64,000 nt of DNA, from positions 4,715,501 to 4,779,500 of the forward strand of contig NZ_JAUETR010000001.1 of the NCBI RefSeq assembly GCF_032484785.1. Direction: 5' to 3'. The translations under genes were made by a program, and so were the position numbers. The notes under the pieces were generated by a model that ran no database searches, was not told the DNA's origin, and saw only the letters and a list, made by a program, of their open reading frames with translations. Source of the DNA: Bradyrhizobium sp. SZCCHNS1050 (GTDB lineage: Bacteria; Pseudomonadota; Alphaproteobacteria; Rhizobiales; Xanthobacteraceae). Shown here one piece after another: positions 44,256 through 52,078 of this stretch. How positions within the stretch are numbered: the first letter of the stretch is position 1; each line of letters opens with the position of its first letter.

Positions 44256-44588
44256 ATGCCGTCACTTCTCGCCTTCGCCGGCGCCGCCGTGCTGGAGATC
44301 GGCGGCTGCTTCGCGTTCTGGGCTTGGCTGCGGCTCGGGCAGTCGCCGCTATGGCTGTTGCCCGGCATGGCCGCGCTCGCCGGCTTCGCGACGCTTCTCA
44401 CCGTGGCCGACAGCCCGCTCGCCGGCCGCGCCTACGCCGCCTATGGCGGCATCTATATCACCGCGGCGCTGCTATGGGGCTGGCTGGTCGAGGGCCATCG
44501 CCCCGATCCGTGGGACGCCGCCGGCGCCCTGATCTGCCTCGCCGGCATGGCAGTGATCCTGTTCGCGCCGCGCGCGATGCCGGTCTAG
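44256..44588 (+). CDS. UPF0060 / YnfA family small membrane protein
   Basis: This 110-residue protein with four hydrophobic helices matches the YnfA family: [46 protein letters not shown] and [20 protein letters not shown]. YnfA is related to small multidrug-resistance exporters, but its natural substrate is not settled. ATG 44256 follows ACGGAG by seven bases. Confidence 0.9.
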   Translation: MPSLLAFAGAAVLEIGGCFAFWAWLRLGQSPLWLLPGMAALAGFATLLTVADSPLAGRAYAAYGGIYITAALLWGWLVEGHRPDPWDAAGALICLAGMAVILFAPRAMPV

Positions 44589-44593
44589 CGCCC

Positions 44594-44676
44594 GTAGCCC
44601 GGATGAGCGCAGCGACATCCTGGATCGCAACAGTGCCGGCGAGGACCCCGGATGTCGCTGCGCTCATCCGGGCTAC
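44594..44676. repeat. Long perfect palindrome (27-base arms)
   Basis: Arms of 27 bases, perfectly complementary (44594-44620 and 44650-44676), flank a 29-base spacer. Each arm starts or ends with GTAGCCCGGATGAGCG or its complement. It lies six bases after the YnfA-like stop and may end or protect that transcript. Perfect arms of this length suggest recent arrival or gene conversion. Confidence 0.9.
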
Positions 44677-44781
44677 GAATCCTCTCACGTTGCAGCGAAC
44701 CCGATCGCCTCCCGTCGCGCCGGACGCGCATTTGCGGTAAACCCCGCTCCTCAGCTTCCAACAAAACCTGCGGAGGAACAC

Positions 44782-45456
44782 ATGGGCACACTGATCAGCT
44801 TCAAGCGCCCCGATGGCCAGGAGGCCAAGGGCTATCTCGCCAAGGCCGCGCAGGCCGATGCGCCGGGCGTCGTCGTCATCCAGGAATGGTGGGGCCTGCA
44901 GGACCAGATCAAGGGGATGTGCGATCGTTTCGCGCTCGCCGGCTTCAATGCGCTGGCGCCCGATCTCTACAAGGGCACGGTGGTGCCCTATCACGATACG
45001 GATGCGGCGGGCCGGGAGATGAACTCGCTCGACTTCATGGACGCGACCACGCAGACCGTGCGCGGGGCCGCGCAATATCTGGCGCGCAACGGCGCCAAGG
45101 TCGGCCTCACCGGCTTCTGCCTCGGCGGCGTGGTGACGATCATCGGCGCGACCAAGATCGACGAGCTCGCCGCCGGCGTCGTGTTCTACGGCATTCCGCC
45201 TGAGCAGGCGGCGAAGCCGGCCGACGTCAAGATCCCGCTGCAGGCCCACTTTGCCAACAAGGATGATTGGTGCACGCCGGCGCTGGTGGACGGCTTCGAG
45301 AAGGCGATGAAGGCCGCCGGCAAGTCGCTCGAGCTCTATCGCTACGATGCCGAGCATGCCTTCGTGAACGAGCAGCGCATGACCGTGCACGATCGCAGGG
45401 CCGCCGAGCTCGCCTGGGGCCGCGCCACGGCGTTTTTCCACAAGCACCTCGGCTGA
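44782..45456 (+). CDS. Dienelactone hydrolase family protein
   Basis: This is a 224-residue alpha/beta hydrolase. The family opening VVVIQEWWGLQDQIKGMCDRFA is present, as are the nucleophile elbow GFCLGG (Cys in place of Ser), the acid in NKDDWC and the histidine in DAEHAF. Dienelactone hydrolases open the lactone ring in chlorocatechol breakdown, but many relatives act on unknown esters, and no catechol genes are nearby. AGGAG lies upstream of ATG 44782. Confidence 0.92.
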   Translation: MGTLISFKRPDGQEAKGYLAKAAQADAPGVVVIQEWWGLQDQIKGMCDRFALAGFNALAPDLYKGTVVPYHDTDAAGREMNSLDFMDATTQTVRGAAQYLARNGAKVGLTGFCLGGVVTIIGATKIDELAAGVVFYGIPPEQAAKPADVKIPLQAHFANKDDWCTPALVDGFEKAMKAAGKSLELYRYDAEHAFVNEQRMTVHDRRAAELAWGRATAFFHKHLG

Positions 45457-45498
45457 GCTGAGGGCCGGCGCGTCGGTTCCAAACCGCGCCGTGCGGAC

Positions 45499-45717
45499 TC
45501 AAACCGCGCGGGCGGTCTTGGTTTCGGCCGAGGGCGCTTCGGCCTCACCAAGAGTCGGAGCGTCGTCTGAAGGAGCCAAGGGGTCGGCGCTGGTCACTGC
45601 GTCGGCGGAGCGCCGTCGACGCTTCGTCCGCTTTGCCTGCGCTTCGAGGAAGCAATCGAGCAGCGTCGGCTGCTTCGGGAGCGCATGCGACACTGAGGGC
45701 TGTTTGCCGCGGGCCAT
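45499..45717 (-). CDS. Small basic hypothetical protein
   Basis: This is a frame of 72 residues beginning MARGKQPSVSHALPKQPTLL, with the cluster KRTKRRRR in the middle and an acidic Pro/Ala-rich C-terminus. There is no membrane segment. It is supported by base composition and by an AT-rich upstream region containing GGTTAACC-like sequence, but I do not recognise it and it could be spurious. Confidence 0.4.
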   Translation of the reverse strand: MARGKQPSVSHALPKQPTLLDCFLEAQAKRTKRRRRSADAVTSADPLAPSDDAPTLGEAEAPSAETKTARAV

Positions 45718-46078
45718 GTTAACCAAGGTAATTCAATATGGTTAACCAATCATTGCCACACTATTGCAGATAGACAACAGTGTTGCCCTCGCGCACAGCC
45801 AAGTTATGTAACTTTTTTGGATTGCGACAATCATGGGTCGATCCCGAGGCGGCGTGCACGCGCGCAACATGAGGTTGTGAGGCACCACACAGCCGCCGGC
45901 TGCAGCTTTTCGTCGCTTGGCGCCGTCACGTTTCGGCGAATCACCGGGATCCCGCCGAGATCTGAGCATTGATCATGTTCGAAGCGCGTCGCTTCGTTCG
46001 ATGTTCGAATTCGCTGCGTCTCGCCGCCGGTTGCATCGCCGAAACAATCTGAGGTAGCGTTCTCCGGTCCCTCTGCTG
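45718..46078. other. Intergenic region, partly AT-rich
   Basis: This is 361 bases without a credible gene. Bases 45720-45850 are distinctly AT-rich (TTAACC tracts and GTTATGTAACTTTTTTGG) and probably contain a promoter for the small minus-strand gene. The right half is ordinary high-GC DNA, and I see nothing specific in it. Confidence 0.35.
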
Positions 46079-47143
46079 ATGGAGAAAGCCGTGCGAGTGG
46101 CCTTTGCGCTGGCCGGGCTGGGCGGCTTGAACGCCCATGGCGCCGGCTTCCTCGACACTGCCCGCGCCTGGGGCGTGACGCCGGATCTCGTCACCGCGAC
46201 GTCCGGCCAGATCCTGGTGCTGTCGGCGTGGCTTCAGGGTCTCGATCTGCGCAACGAGCTGATGTCCTCCGACCGCCACCGGGATCCGGCGTCGCAGTTG
46301 CGCACGGTGATGTTCGGCTATCCCGGGGTGTTTCGTCCCGCCTATGCCGAGGCGCTTGCGCGCTTCGTCTCCTGGCCGGATTGGCGTGACGGCCCGTTCA
46401 ACGCCCTCGCCGACCGGCTGTGGCCGGCGCAGCAATATGTCCCGGTGCGGAGCGAGGCCGACTTCGCGCACGCGGCGGAGACGCTCAACGCCGCGTCGGT
46501 CGGCGTCGTGTTCAACACCTATGATCCCGAGACCGGCACCGGCTATCTCTACGGCAACGAGGCGGCGCGGGCGCTGCTGCCGGCGGAGAAGTCGGTTCCC
46601 AACGCCCATGCCGTCAAGGCGCGGCAATCGGCGGCCAAGCGCGACCTGCGCTACGCCTCCGAGGTGCTGGCCGAGCGCGCCATCCGCCCGATCACGCCGG
46701 AGGCGGTCAAGGCCGCGCTGTGGCTGTCGCTCTACGGCTTCACCAAGCTGCCCCAGGGACAGATGGACGGCGCTTATCACCGCGCCAGCATCATCTCCGA
46801 GCTGCACGGTTTCGACCGCGTCTTTGCCGTCCGCCCGCTCGCCGAGGGGTGGCAGGGCCAGGCGCCGGCCAACTGGTTCGAGGTGCAGGACTGGACCACG
46901 GAGATGTGGTTCTCGGTCGGCTACAAGGCCGAGGTCGACGCGCTCAAGCGCATCAACGACCTGATCGCGAGCGGCGTGATCACCGATCCGAAATACAAGA
47001 CCGTGGAGCTGGTCGAGATCCAGCCGGAGACGCCGGCCGGCTACTTCAACTACTTCGTCGAGCGCGGCGAGGTGTATGAGAACGCGGTGGTGGCGACGGA
47101 GATGAAGTTCGCCGAGCTGGGGCTGGTGAAGCCGGGGACGTGA
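46079..47143 (+). CDS. Patatin-like phospholipase-family protein with altered motifs
   Basis: This is a 354-residue protein related to patatin-like acyl hydrolases. The start RVAFALAGLGGLNAHGAGFL is where the glycine-rich oxyanion loop (GGGxKG) should be, but only a reduced glycine pattern remains. The nucleophile region is VTATSGQIL, giving a serine without the usual GxSxG. DGAY around residue 240 supplies the catalytic Asp of the DG(A/G) motif. Activity is therefore uncertain. ATG 46079 has no ribosome binding site, while GTG 46091 is preceded by GGAG at six bases. Confidence 0.6.
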   Translation: MEKAVRVAFALAGLGGLNAHGAGFLDTARAWGVTPDLVTATSGQILVLSAWLQGLDLRNELMSSDRHRDPASQLRTVMFGYPGVFRPAYAEALARFVSWPDWRDGPFNALADRLWPAQQYVPVRSEADFAHAAETLNAASVGVVFNTYDPETGTGYLYGNEAARALLPAEKSVPNAHAVKARQSAAKRDLRYASEVLAERAIRPITPEAVKAALWLSLYGFTKLPQGQMDGAYHRASIISELHGFDRVFAVRPLAEGWQGQAPANWFEVQDWTTEMWFSVGYKAEVDALKRINDLIASGVITDPKYKTVELVEIQPETPAGYFNYFVERGEVYENAVVATEMKFAELGLVKPGT

Positions 47144-47154
47144 GCGGTCGGCAT

Positions 47155-47197
47155 TCATCACGGCCGCCGCCGCCCAATGCGGTAGCGGCCGTGATGA
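47155..47197. terminator. Hairpin between convergent genes
   Basis: Thirteen-base perfect arms TCATCACGGCCGC and GCGGCCGTGATGA are separated by 17 bases. It lies between the patatin-like gene and the tautomerase gene, which converge here, and is suited to act in both directions, although T tracts are lacking. Confidence 0.65.
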
Positions 47198-47203
47198 CCG
47201 TGG

Positions 47204-47620
47204 TCAGCCTGCGGTGATGGCCCCCACGAGCGCGTCGTTGGTCATCGGCCTGCCGTCGAGATTCCAGGTGCCGTCGACGGCGTGGACGCCGTTGGACCAG
47301 ATCCGGTCCCTGGCAAGCGCCCCGCCGGAGAGGTCATGCAGAATGTCGGTGGCTTCGCCGAAGAACGCCGTCTGGACCTCGTGACTGGCGAGCGCGAATG
47401 ACGGCGTCTTGGTCTCGATCCAGGCGCCATCGACCGGCGTGCCGCCGGCGAAGGTATGGCCCTTCGGCAGGATGTTCAGATGGGCCGTGACGTTCGCCCC
47501 CATGATCCTGTTGCCCGCCAGACCATGGTGTCTCAGGAACGATTCCGTGATCCGCGCAACGGCGATCGGCGCCTGGTCGGCAGCGATGACGCCTTCGGTG
47601 AGTGTGAGACTGATCGGCAT
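47204..47620 (-). CDS. Tautomerase-family protein
   Basis: This 138-residue protein begins Met-Pro-Ile (MPISLTLTEGVI), exposing the N-terminal proline that is the catalytic base of the 4-oxalocrotonate tautomerase superfamily. It is longer than single-domain members, consistent with a fused or cis-CaaD-like two-unit fold. AGGAGG stands seven bases before ATG 47620, which settles the start. It is divergent from a TetR gene, with three operator-like palindromes in the gap, so expression is probably repressed until an inducer is present. Confidence 0.82.
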   Translation of the reverse strand: MPISLTLTEGVIAADQAPIAVARITESFLRHHGLAGNRIMGANVTAHLNILPKGHTFAGGTPVDGAWIETKTPSFALASHEVQTAFFGEATDILHDLSGGALARDRIWSNGVHAVDGTWNLDGRPMTNDALVGAITAG

Positions 47621-47674
47621 GACTCCTCCTGTGCTCGCCCTAGGGCGGTTGTCCCGGGGAACGGCGGTCATTAT

Positions 47675-47741
47675 ATAACGACCGTGATCCACCAATAGAA
47701 TAACGATCGTTATCAGTCAAGCATGAAATAACGATCGCTAT
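47675..47741. promoter_or_regulatory. Three TetR operator copies between tautomerase and tetR
   Basis: A 14-base perfect palindrome ATAACGATCGTTAT (47700-47713) is flanked by two close variants, ATAACGACCGTGAT (47675-47688) and ATAACGATCGCTAT (47728-47741). Centre-to-centre spacings are 25 and 28 bases. The right copy is 12 bases from the tetR start and the left copy 54 from the tautomerase start, so a bound repressor would block both genes. Confidence 0.85.
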
Positions 47742-47753
47742 GGAAGGCGCCAG

Positions 47754-48326
47754 ATGCGGTACCACGCCGAGCATAAGCAGGAAGCAAAGACGAAGTTGTT
47801 GGAGGCCGCGGGGCGCGGCTTTCGCCGGCTTGGCTATGGCGGCATCGGCGTCGACGGCCTCGCCAAGGAAGCCGGGGTCACGTCCGGCGCGTTCTACGGT
47901 CACTTCAAGTCGAAGGACGCCGCGTTCGAAGCCGCCGCGTTGGCCGGGCTGGACGATCTCAGGACGGGCATTGCGAGTCTTCAGCAGCAGATGGGAGCGC
48001 GCTGGGCCGAGGCGTTCATCGCATTCTATCTCGGAGAACGTCTCCATTGCATCCTGGACTCGAGCTGCGGACTGCAGAGCCTGACGCCGGACGTGACGCG
48101 CGCCAGCGAGGAAACGAAGGCCGCCTATGGCACCGCGCTCGAAAGGGTCGCGCAGCAGATCGCAAAGGGGTTGCAGGGGAGCACCGATGAAGCTCGGCTG
48201 CAAAAGGCCTGGTCGCTGATGGCGATCCTCTCGGGAGGGGTGACGATGGCGCGCAGCGTCGGCTCACGCGAAGCCCGCGATGCCATCGCCGCCCACCTCA
48301 AACAAGCCGCGCTGGCGCTGCTGTAG
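47754..48326 (+). CDS. TetR/AcrR family transcriptional regulator
   Basis: This is a 190-residue regulator. The N-terminal helix-turn-helix reads GYGGIGVDGLAKEAGVTSGAFYGHFKSKD-like (positions about 27-55), very typical of TetR proteins. The C-terminal ligand domain has LTPDVTRASEETKAAYGTAL. GGAAGG precedes ATG 47754. The protein should bind the three palindromes immediately upstream and control itself and the tautomerase. Confidence 0.93.
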   Translation: MRYHAEHKQEAKTKLLEAAGRGFRRLGYGGIGVDGLAKEAGVTSGAFYGHFKSKDAAFEAAALAGLDDLRTGIASLQQQMGARWAEAFIAFYLGERLHCILDSSCGLQSLTPDVTRASEETKAAYGTALERVAQQIAKGLQGSTDEARLQKAWSLMAILSGGVTMARSVGSREARDAIAAHLKQAALALL

Positions 48327-48503
48327 AGCCGCTGTCGCGCGAGCGCTCGGCTTCGCAAGTTGTGAGGTGCCGCTCGCCCCAACGCCAGTGAGCTCCCCTG
48401 TCCGCAAGGGGGAGGGGAGCGCACCGCCAGTTTGGCGGCATGTCGAATCCAACGCCGTTTCGATATCTGCTAGCATGGCCTATCAGATGATCCTGGATCC
48501 CGC

Positions 48504-48731
48504 ATGAGCACCGAGCCGATCACGTTCGTCGACAAGTCGTCCGGCGACGACGCATGCGTGCTGGTTCGCGTCGTCGGCGATAGCATCGGGTTGGCGCTGT
48601 CGTTGAGGACGGACGGCGACATCGAGGTCTTCATGGCGGCCGAAGAGCTCGATCGAGTCATCGGTGCGCTTCAGCAAGCTCGCGCGGCGATGGGGCGCGA
48701 GGGAAGCGTCATCGTGACTCGCCCCACGTGA
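48504..48731 (+). CDS. Small hypothetical protein
   Basis: This 75-residue soluble protein begins MSTEPITFVDKSSGDD, with a beta-strand-rich middle (CVLVRVVGDSIGLALSL) and a helix EELDRVIGALQQARAA. I do not recognise a family. Its stop overlaps the next gene by four bases (GTGA), so it is co-translated with the DUF1835 protein. A stem-loop with CTCCCCT / AGGGGAG arms (about 48388-48415) lies upstream and may terminate tetR. Confidence 0.6.
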   Translation: MSTEPITFVDKSSGDDACVLVRVVGDSIGLALSLRTDGDIEVFMAAEELDRVIGALQQARAAMGREGSVIVTRPT

Positions 48732-49564
48732 ACGCACGTCTGGCAAGGGAGATAACAATTCCCCACGCGATCCTTCATGTCGTCTTCAACATGTCCGCTG
48801 CAGGCACGTTGCGCGCTGCGCTCCAGCAGGCTGGGCGCAGCGACCGCGTGATTGGCTTTGCCGACAGCCTGAGCTTTGGTCCGATCAATCCACCCGACCC
48901 GGAGCTGCGAACCGCCTGGATGGACCAGGAATTGCAAGTGTCAGGCTGGGAAGAGGTGGGCGGCCAGGCAACATCGTTCTGGGACGAGGCGCTCTCGAGC
49001 AACAACCGACGGATCGCCTGGTTCACGCGGCGATCGACCCAGGAATATGCCGGCTTCCTCGAACTCCTGTGGCGGCTCGGCGATGAGCCGATCGAGATCG
49101 TCGATCTCACCGACACAGTCGTGCGGGCAGGGGAGACTGGGCCGAAGGCGCCACGGCTGGCCGTCAGCCTGGGTTTAGTGTCGCCGGAGACAATTCGCGA
49201 CAATGCACTGTGGGATCTGCGGACCGTTCTGTCGCCAAGCCGGCGTGATGCCTGCCGAGAACGTTGGGCGCGCCTCAAAGCGGAGAACGCGCCGTTGCGC
49301 GTCATTCGCGACGGCGAATTGCTGTCAGCGCCCATCTCGTTCTTCGATTCGGTGCTGCTGTCATTTGCCACGGCCGACTGGCAGAAGACGGCGAGGATTA
49401 TCGGGGAGGCGCTTTGCGAAACCGGGACGATTGTGCTGCAGACGGGCGATATCGAGTTGTTCGCGCGCGCCCGTGCGCTCGTAGCAGCAGGTCGCCTCGA
49501 GTCTCGTGGCGACCTGCTCGATATGCATCGCAGTGAGTTGCGGTTAGCGGGCGGCTGCGCATGA
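48728..49564 (+). CDS. DUF1835 / DUF3658 family protein
   Basis: This is a 278-residue soluble protein. The N-terminus has the DUF1835 pattern (HVVFNMSAAGTLRAALQQAG, then VIGFADSLSFGPI), and the C-terminal part (LSPSRRDACRERWARLKAEN to the end) matches DUF3658. Function is unknown. The start is GTG 48728, coupled to the small upstream gene. The two form a two-gene operon that I do not otherwise recognise. Confidence 0.8.
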   Translation: MNARLAREITIPHAILHVVFNMSAAGTLRAALQQAGRSDRVIGFADSLSFGPINPPDPELRTAWMDQELQVSGWEEVGGQATSFWDEALSSNNRRIAWFTRRSTQEYAGFLELLWRLGDEPIEIVDLTDTVVRAGETGPKAPRLAVSLGLVSPETIRDNALWDLRTVLSPSRRDACRERWARLKAENAPLRVIRDGELLSAPISFFDSVLLSFATADWQKTARIIGEALCETGTIVLQTGDIELFARARALVAAGRLESRGDLLDMHRSELRLAGGCA

Positions 49565-49626
49565 CGCGTCAGGAATAGCCGGGTTGGCCGGACCCAGCGC
49601 CGCGTCCGCATCAGCCGCGGACCCGT

Positions 49627-50919
49627 CTAACGTTCCGGGGCCGGCATTGCAGCCCCGCGGCTCTTCTTCAGCTCGCGAACCGCATCCCGGTTGCCTTGAG
49701 CCTCGGAGAAATCCGGCGCCAGGGCGATGGCCGCGTCGAAGTCGGCGATCGCGCGATCGTAGTCTGCCTTCTCCTTGTAGGCGAGGCCGCGATTGTTGTA
49801 GGCATCGGCATAGCTCGGATCGAGCCTGATGGCCTGATCGAAGTCGACGATGGCCCGGTCGTGATTCCCTTTGTCGTCGTAGGCGATACCGCGACGGTTG
49901 AAGGCCTCTGCAAGCTCGCCATTCAGCCTCAGAGCCTCGTCAAAATCGGCGATGGCGCGGTCATGATCGCCTTTCTTGTCGTAGGCCGCGCCGCGGTTCA
50001 TGTATGCTTTCGCGTGTTGCGGCTCGAGCTTGATCGCCACGCCGAAATCTATGATGGCACGGTCGTGATCGCCCTTATCGTCATATGCAATGCCGCGATT
50101 GACATGGGCAAGAACGTGACCCGGATCGCGCCTGATCGTTTCGTCGAAATCGGCGATGGCGTGATCGATGTCACCTGTTTCGAAATACGCGATCCCTCGG
50201 TTGAAATGGGCGTTAAGGGCTTTCGCGGGCGTCAGGCCGAATTTGATCGCAGCGCTGTAGTCGGCAATGGCGCGGTCGAACTGCTTCTTGTGTTTATGCA
50301 CGGCGGCGCGAAGGGTGTATGCGGTGGCGTCAGTCGGGTCGCGTCGGATCGCCTCGTCTATATCTGCGAGGCCGCGATCGAAGTCGTTCCTCAGAACATG
50401 GACTGCGCCGCGATCAACGTAGGGCTTGGCTTGCTCGGGGTCCAGCGCCAACGTTCGATTGAAGTCCGTGAGCGCCCGATCATAATTTTCTTTCGAGAAG
50501 TAGGCCAAGCCGCGATTGTAGTAGTAGAGCGGCTTCTTCGAATCGAGCTTGATCGCCTCGTCATAATCTGCAATCGCCCGATCGTAGTCGCCTTTGCCTG
50601 CGTAGGCGAACCCACGATTGTTGCGGGCCGCCGGGTAGGAGGGATCGAGCCTGATCGCTTCGGTGAAATCGGCTATGGCGCGGTCGTACTCCTGTTTCTC
50701 ATAGTACGCATTGCCACGATTGAAATAGCCGTGGATCTGATCTTGTCCGGACCATCGATCGGACTGCAATGCGAAGGTGCAGCTCTCGATCCGCTGGTCG
50801 ACCGGGAAACGGCGGTCCAGGCACCAGGCCAGTGGCGGCTCGCCCTGCGCAACAGCGTCGGGTGCCGTCGCCGCGGCAAAGAGGAGCATGGCGGGCAAGG
50901 CCAGGGGATGGCGTCGCAA
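49627..50919 (-). CDS. Secreted tetratricopeptide-repeat protein (10 TPR units)
   Basis: After a short hydrophobic leader (LALPAMLLFAAATAPDAVA) the protein is almost entirely TPR. Ten 34-residue units of the form NRGxAYxxKGDYDRAIADFDEAI are visible, with an incomplete eleventh near the C-terminus. TPR arrays are protein-binding superhelices. Partners are unknown. The start is uncertain: TTG 50919 gives a clean Sec signal of about 25 residues, while ATG 51030 and the frame up to 51093 run toward the dispersed repeat and look less likely. Several units are nearly identical, suggesting recent duplication. Confidence 0.75.
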   Translation of the reverse strand: MRRHPLALPAMLLFAAATAPDAVAQGEPPLAWCLDRRFPVDQRIESCTFALQSDRWSGQDQIHGYFNRGNAYYEKQEYDRAIADFTEAIRLDPSYPAARNNRGFAYAGKGDYDRAIADYDEAIKLDSKKPLYYYNRGLAYFSKENYDRALTDFNRTLALDPEQAKPYVDRGAVHVLRNDFDRGLADIDEAIRRDPTDATAYTLRAAVHKHKKQFDRAIADYSAAIKFGLTPAKALNAHFNRGIAYFETGDIDHAIADFDETIRRDPGHVLAHVNRGIAYDDKGDHDRAIIDFGVAIKLEPQHAKAYMNRGAAYDKKGDHDRAIADFDEALRLNGELAEAFNRRGIAYDDKGNHDRAIVDFDQAIRLDPSYADAYNNRGLAYKEKADYDRAIADFDAAIALAPDFSEAQGNRDAVRELKKSRGAAMPAPER

Positions 50920-51049
50920 AGGACGAATGCCTTCAGCAAGGGAGACGATGCAGCATAGACCGGGCACTGCATGCCCGGCAATTCGGATATTCGCTCTGCC
51001 GATGATCTCCGTGCCGGGCTGGTCGATCATGCGCCGCCCCGCGAAATTC

Positions 51050-51502
51050 ATCAGCCGCCTCAAGCTGATTTGCCCTGTCCAGTCCTTCGCCAAAAAATAT
51101 TCCTGTTTCTATTTTTCGGAATTCGTGCTCTGATATCTCCGTCCCACCCGGCACGAGGGGCGTATCGCGATCGTCACGACACGCGGGGTGGAGATGCGGT
51201 GGGCGTGTCACGTCGCAGCATGGCAGACGTCGTGCGGACGAACGGCGGGCGCGCACGGTGAAGTCGCATGGTCCTGGCCTCCCGACGCTGAGGCCGCGCC
51301 GGTGGTGATGATGATCCGCCGGTCACGGGGGCAAGACAGCCCGGTCCCCGGGGAGAGTGCGTATAAGCCGTCAGACCATCGCGCAGGGAAGGCCGGTCGT
51401 CCGGCTGACCTGTGGTGACTGCCGCCTGCTTTTTTTGCTGCAGGCGGGCCACGGGCATCAGCCGATGCCCGGCCTTCCCTGCGCCCTCGACTTGGAGGGC
51501 GG
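51050..51502 (+). repeat. Dispersed 450-base repeat, copy B, with terminal hairpins
   Basis: This is the same-orientation relative of 8105-8554. Sequence identity is only moderate, but blocks are collinear over the full length. The terminal stem is perfect here: GCGCAGGGAAGGCCGG (51381-51396) with its complement at 51469-51484. It encloses CCGCCTGC (51422-51429) paired with GCAGGCGG (51440-51447) and is followed by GCCCTC-GACTTG-GAGGGC. The loop of the inner hairpin is T-rich. It lies upstream of the TPR gene start. Confidence 0.8.
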
Positions 51503-51610
51503 AATTGATGATCATCACTCGGGCATCATGTGTCGCGAGAATGCTGCTGCATGTTCCTTTGTCATTCTCGTCGGCGCCAGTGCCTTCCGCTCGCCGGTGC
51601 GCATTATTGC

Positions 51611-51791
51611 GCCCTCGCCCCTTGTGGGAGAGGGCATGTAGGACAGAGCGGCATGCTCGGTTGGGTGAGGGGTATGCCTCTGCAAGCGCCGCTGCGGAGA
51701 GAGACCCCCTCACCCAGCCGCGTTAGCGGATGGGCCGCACACGCCCTCTCCCACAAGGGGACCCACAAGGGGACCCACAAGGGGCGAGGGC
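51611..51791. repeat. Long interrupted inverted repeat with a tripled 12-base unit
   Basis: The left arm (51611-51635, starting GCCCTCGCCCCTTGTGGG) is complementary to the right arm (51743-51791), except that the right arm has the unit CCCACAAGGGG(A/C) three times in a row (51750-51785) instead of once. An inner pair GGGTGAGGGG (51664-51673) / CCCCTCACCC (51708-51717) forms a second stem. This is a common type of Bradyrhizobium intergenic palindrome enlarged by tandem duplication. Confidence 0.8.
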
Positions 51792-51905
51792 GCTGTATCG
51801 GGCAGCCGGCCCGCGGTGCCTCTGTTGATCGGCTGAGGCATCCCACCCCCATTTGTGGCCCCGCCGCCCTTGACCCCGGCTGCCCGCCGTGGTCAGTTCC
51901 GCCGC

Positions 51906-51953
51906 ATGAGCACCCTTGTCCGCCCAGCCCGTCTCTGGTGGCGCACCTTGTAA
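51906..51953 (+). CDS. trpL: Tryptophan leader peptide TrpL
   Basis: A 15-codon frame, MSTLVRPARLWWRTL, has two adjacent Trp codons near its end and lies 125 bases before trpEG. This is the standard form of a transcription-attenuation leader: ribosome stalling at the Trp codons when charged tRNA-Trp is scarce lets the antiterminator form. In Sinorhizobium the corresponding RNA and peptide also act in trans. Whether that holds here cannot be told from sequence. Confidence 0.88.
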   Translation: MSTLVRPARLWWRTL

Positions 51954-52014
51954 GAGGTGGCCGGTGCGATTTGTTTGACATGAGATCGCAGAGGGGCCGC
52001 CACGCAGCGGCGGC
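51942..52014 (+). promoter_or_regulatory. trp attenuator (alternative RNA hairpins)
   Basis: Three mutually exclusive pairings can be read. Pause hairpin: CGCACC (51942-51947, inside trpL after the Trp codons) with GGTGCG (51963-51968). Antiterminator: GGTGGCC (51956-51962) with GGCCGCC (51995-52001). Terminator: GCCGCC (51996-52001) with GGCGGC (52009-52014). The terminator is followed by TTCCGGTT, so its T tract is weak. Confidence 0.8.
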
Positions 52015-52078
52015 TTCCGGTTGGTCCTGTGTGGCGTTTCCTCGGCAAATTCCGTAAGAGGACGCCCAAGAGGACCCC

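Noticed and set aside
51750..51785. Tandem 12-base units considered as a CRISPR array.
   Set aside because: Units are contiguous without spacers and lie within the arm of a palindromic repeat; no cas gene is near.
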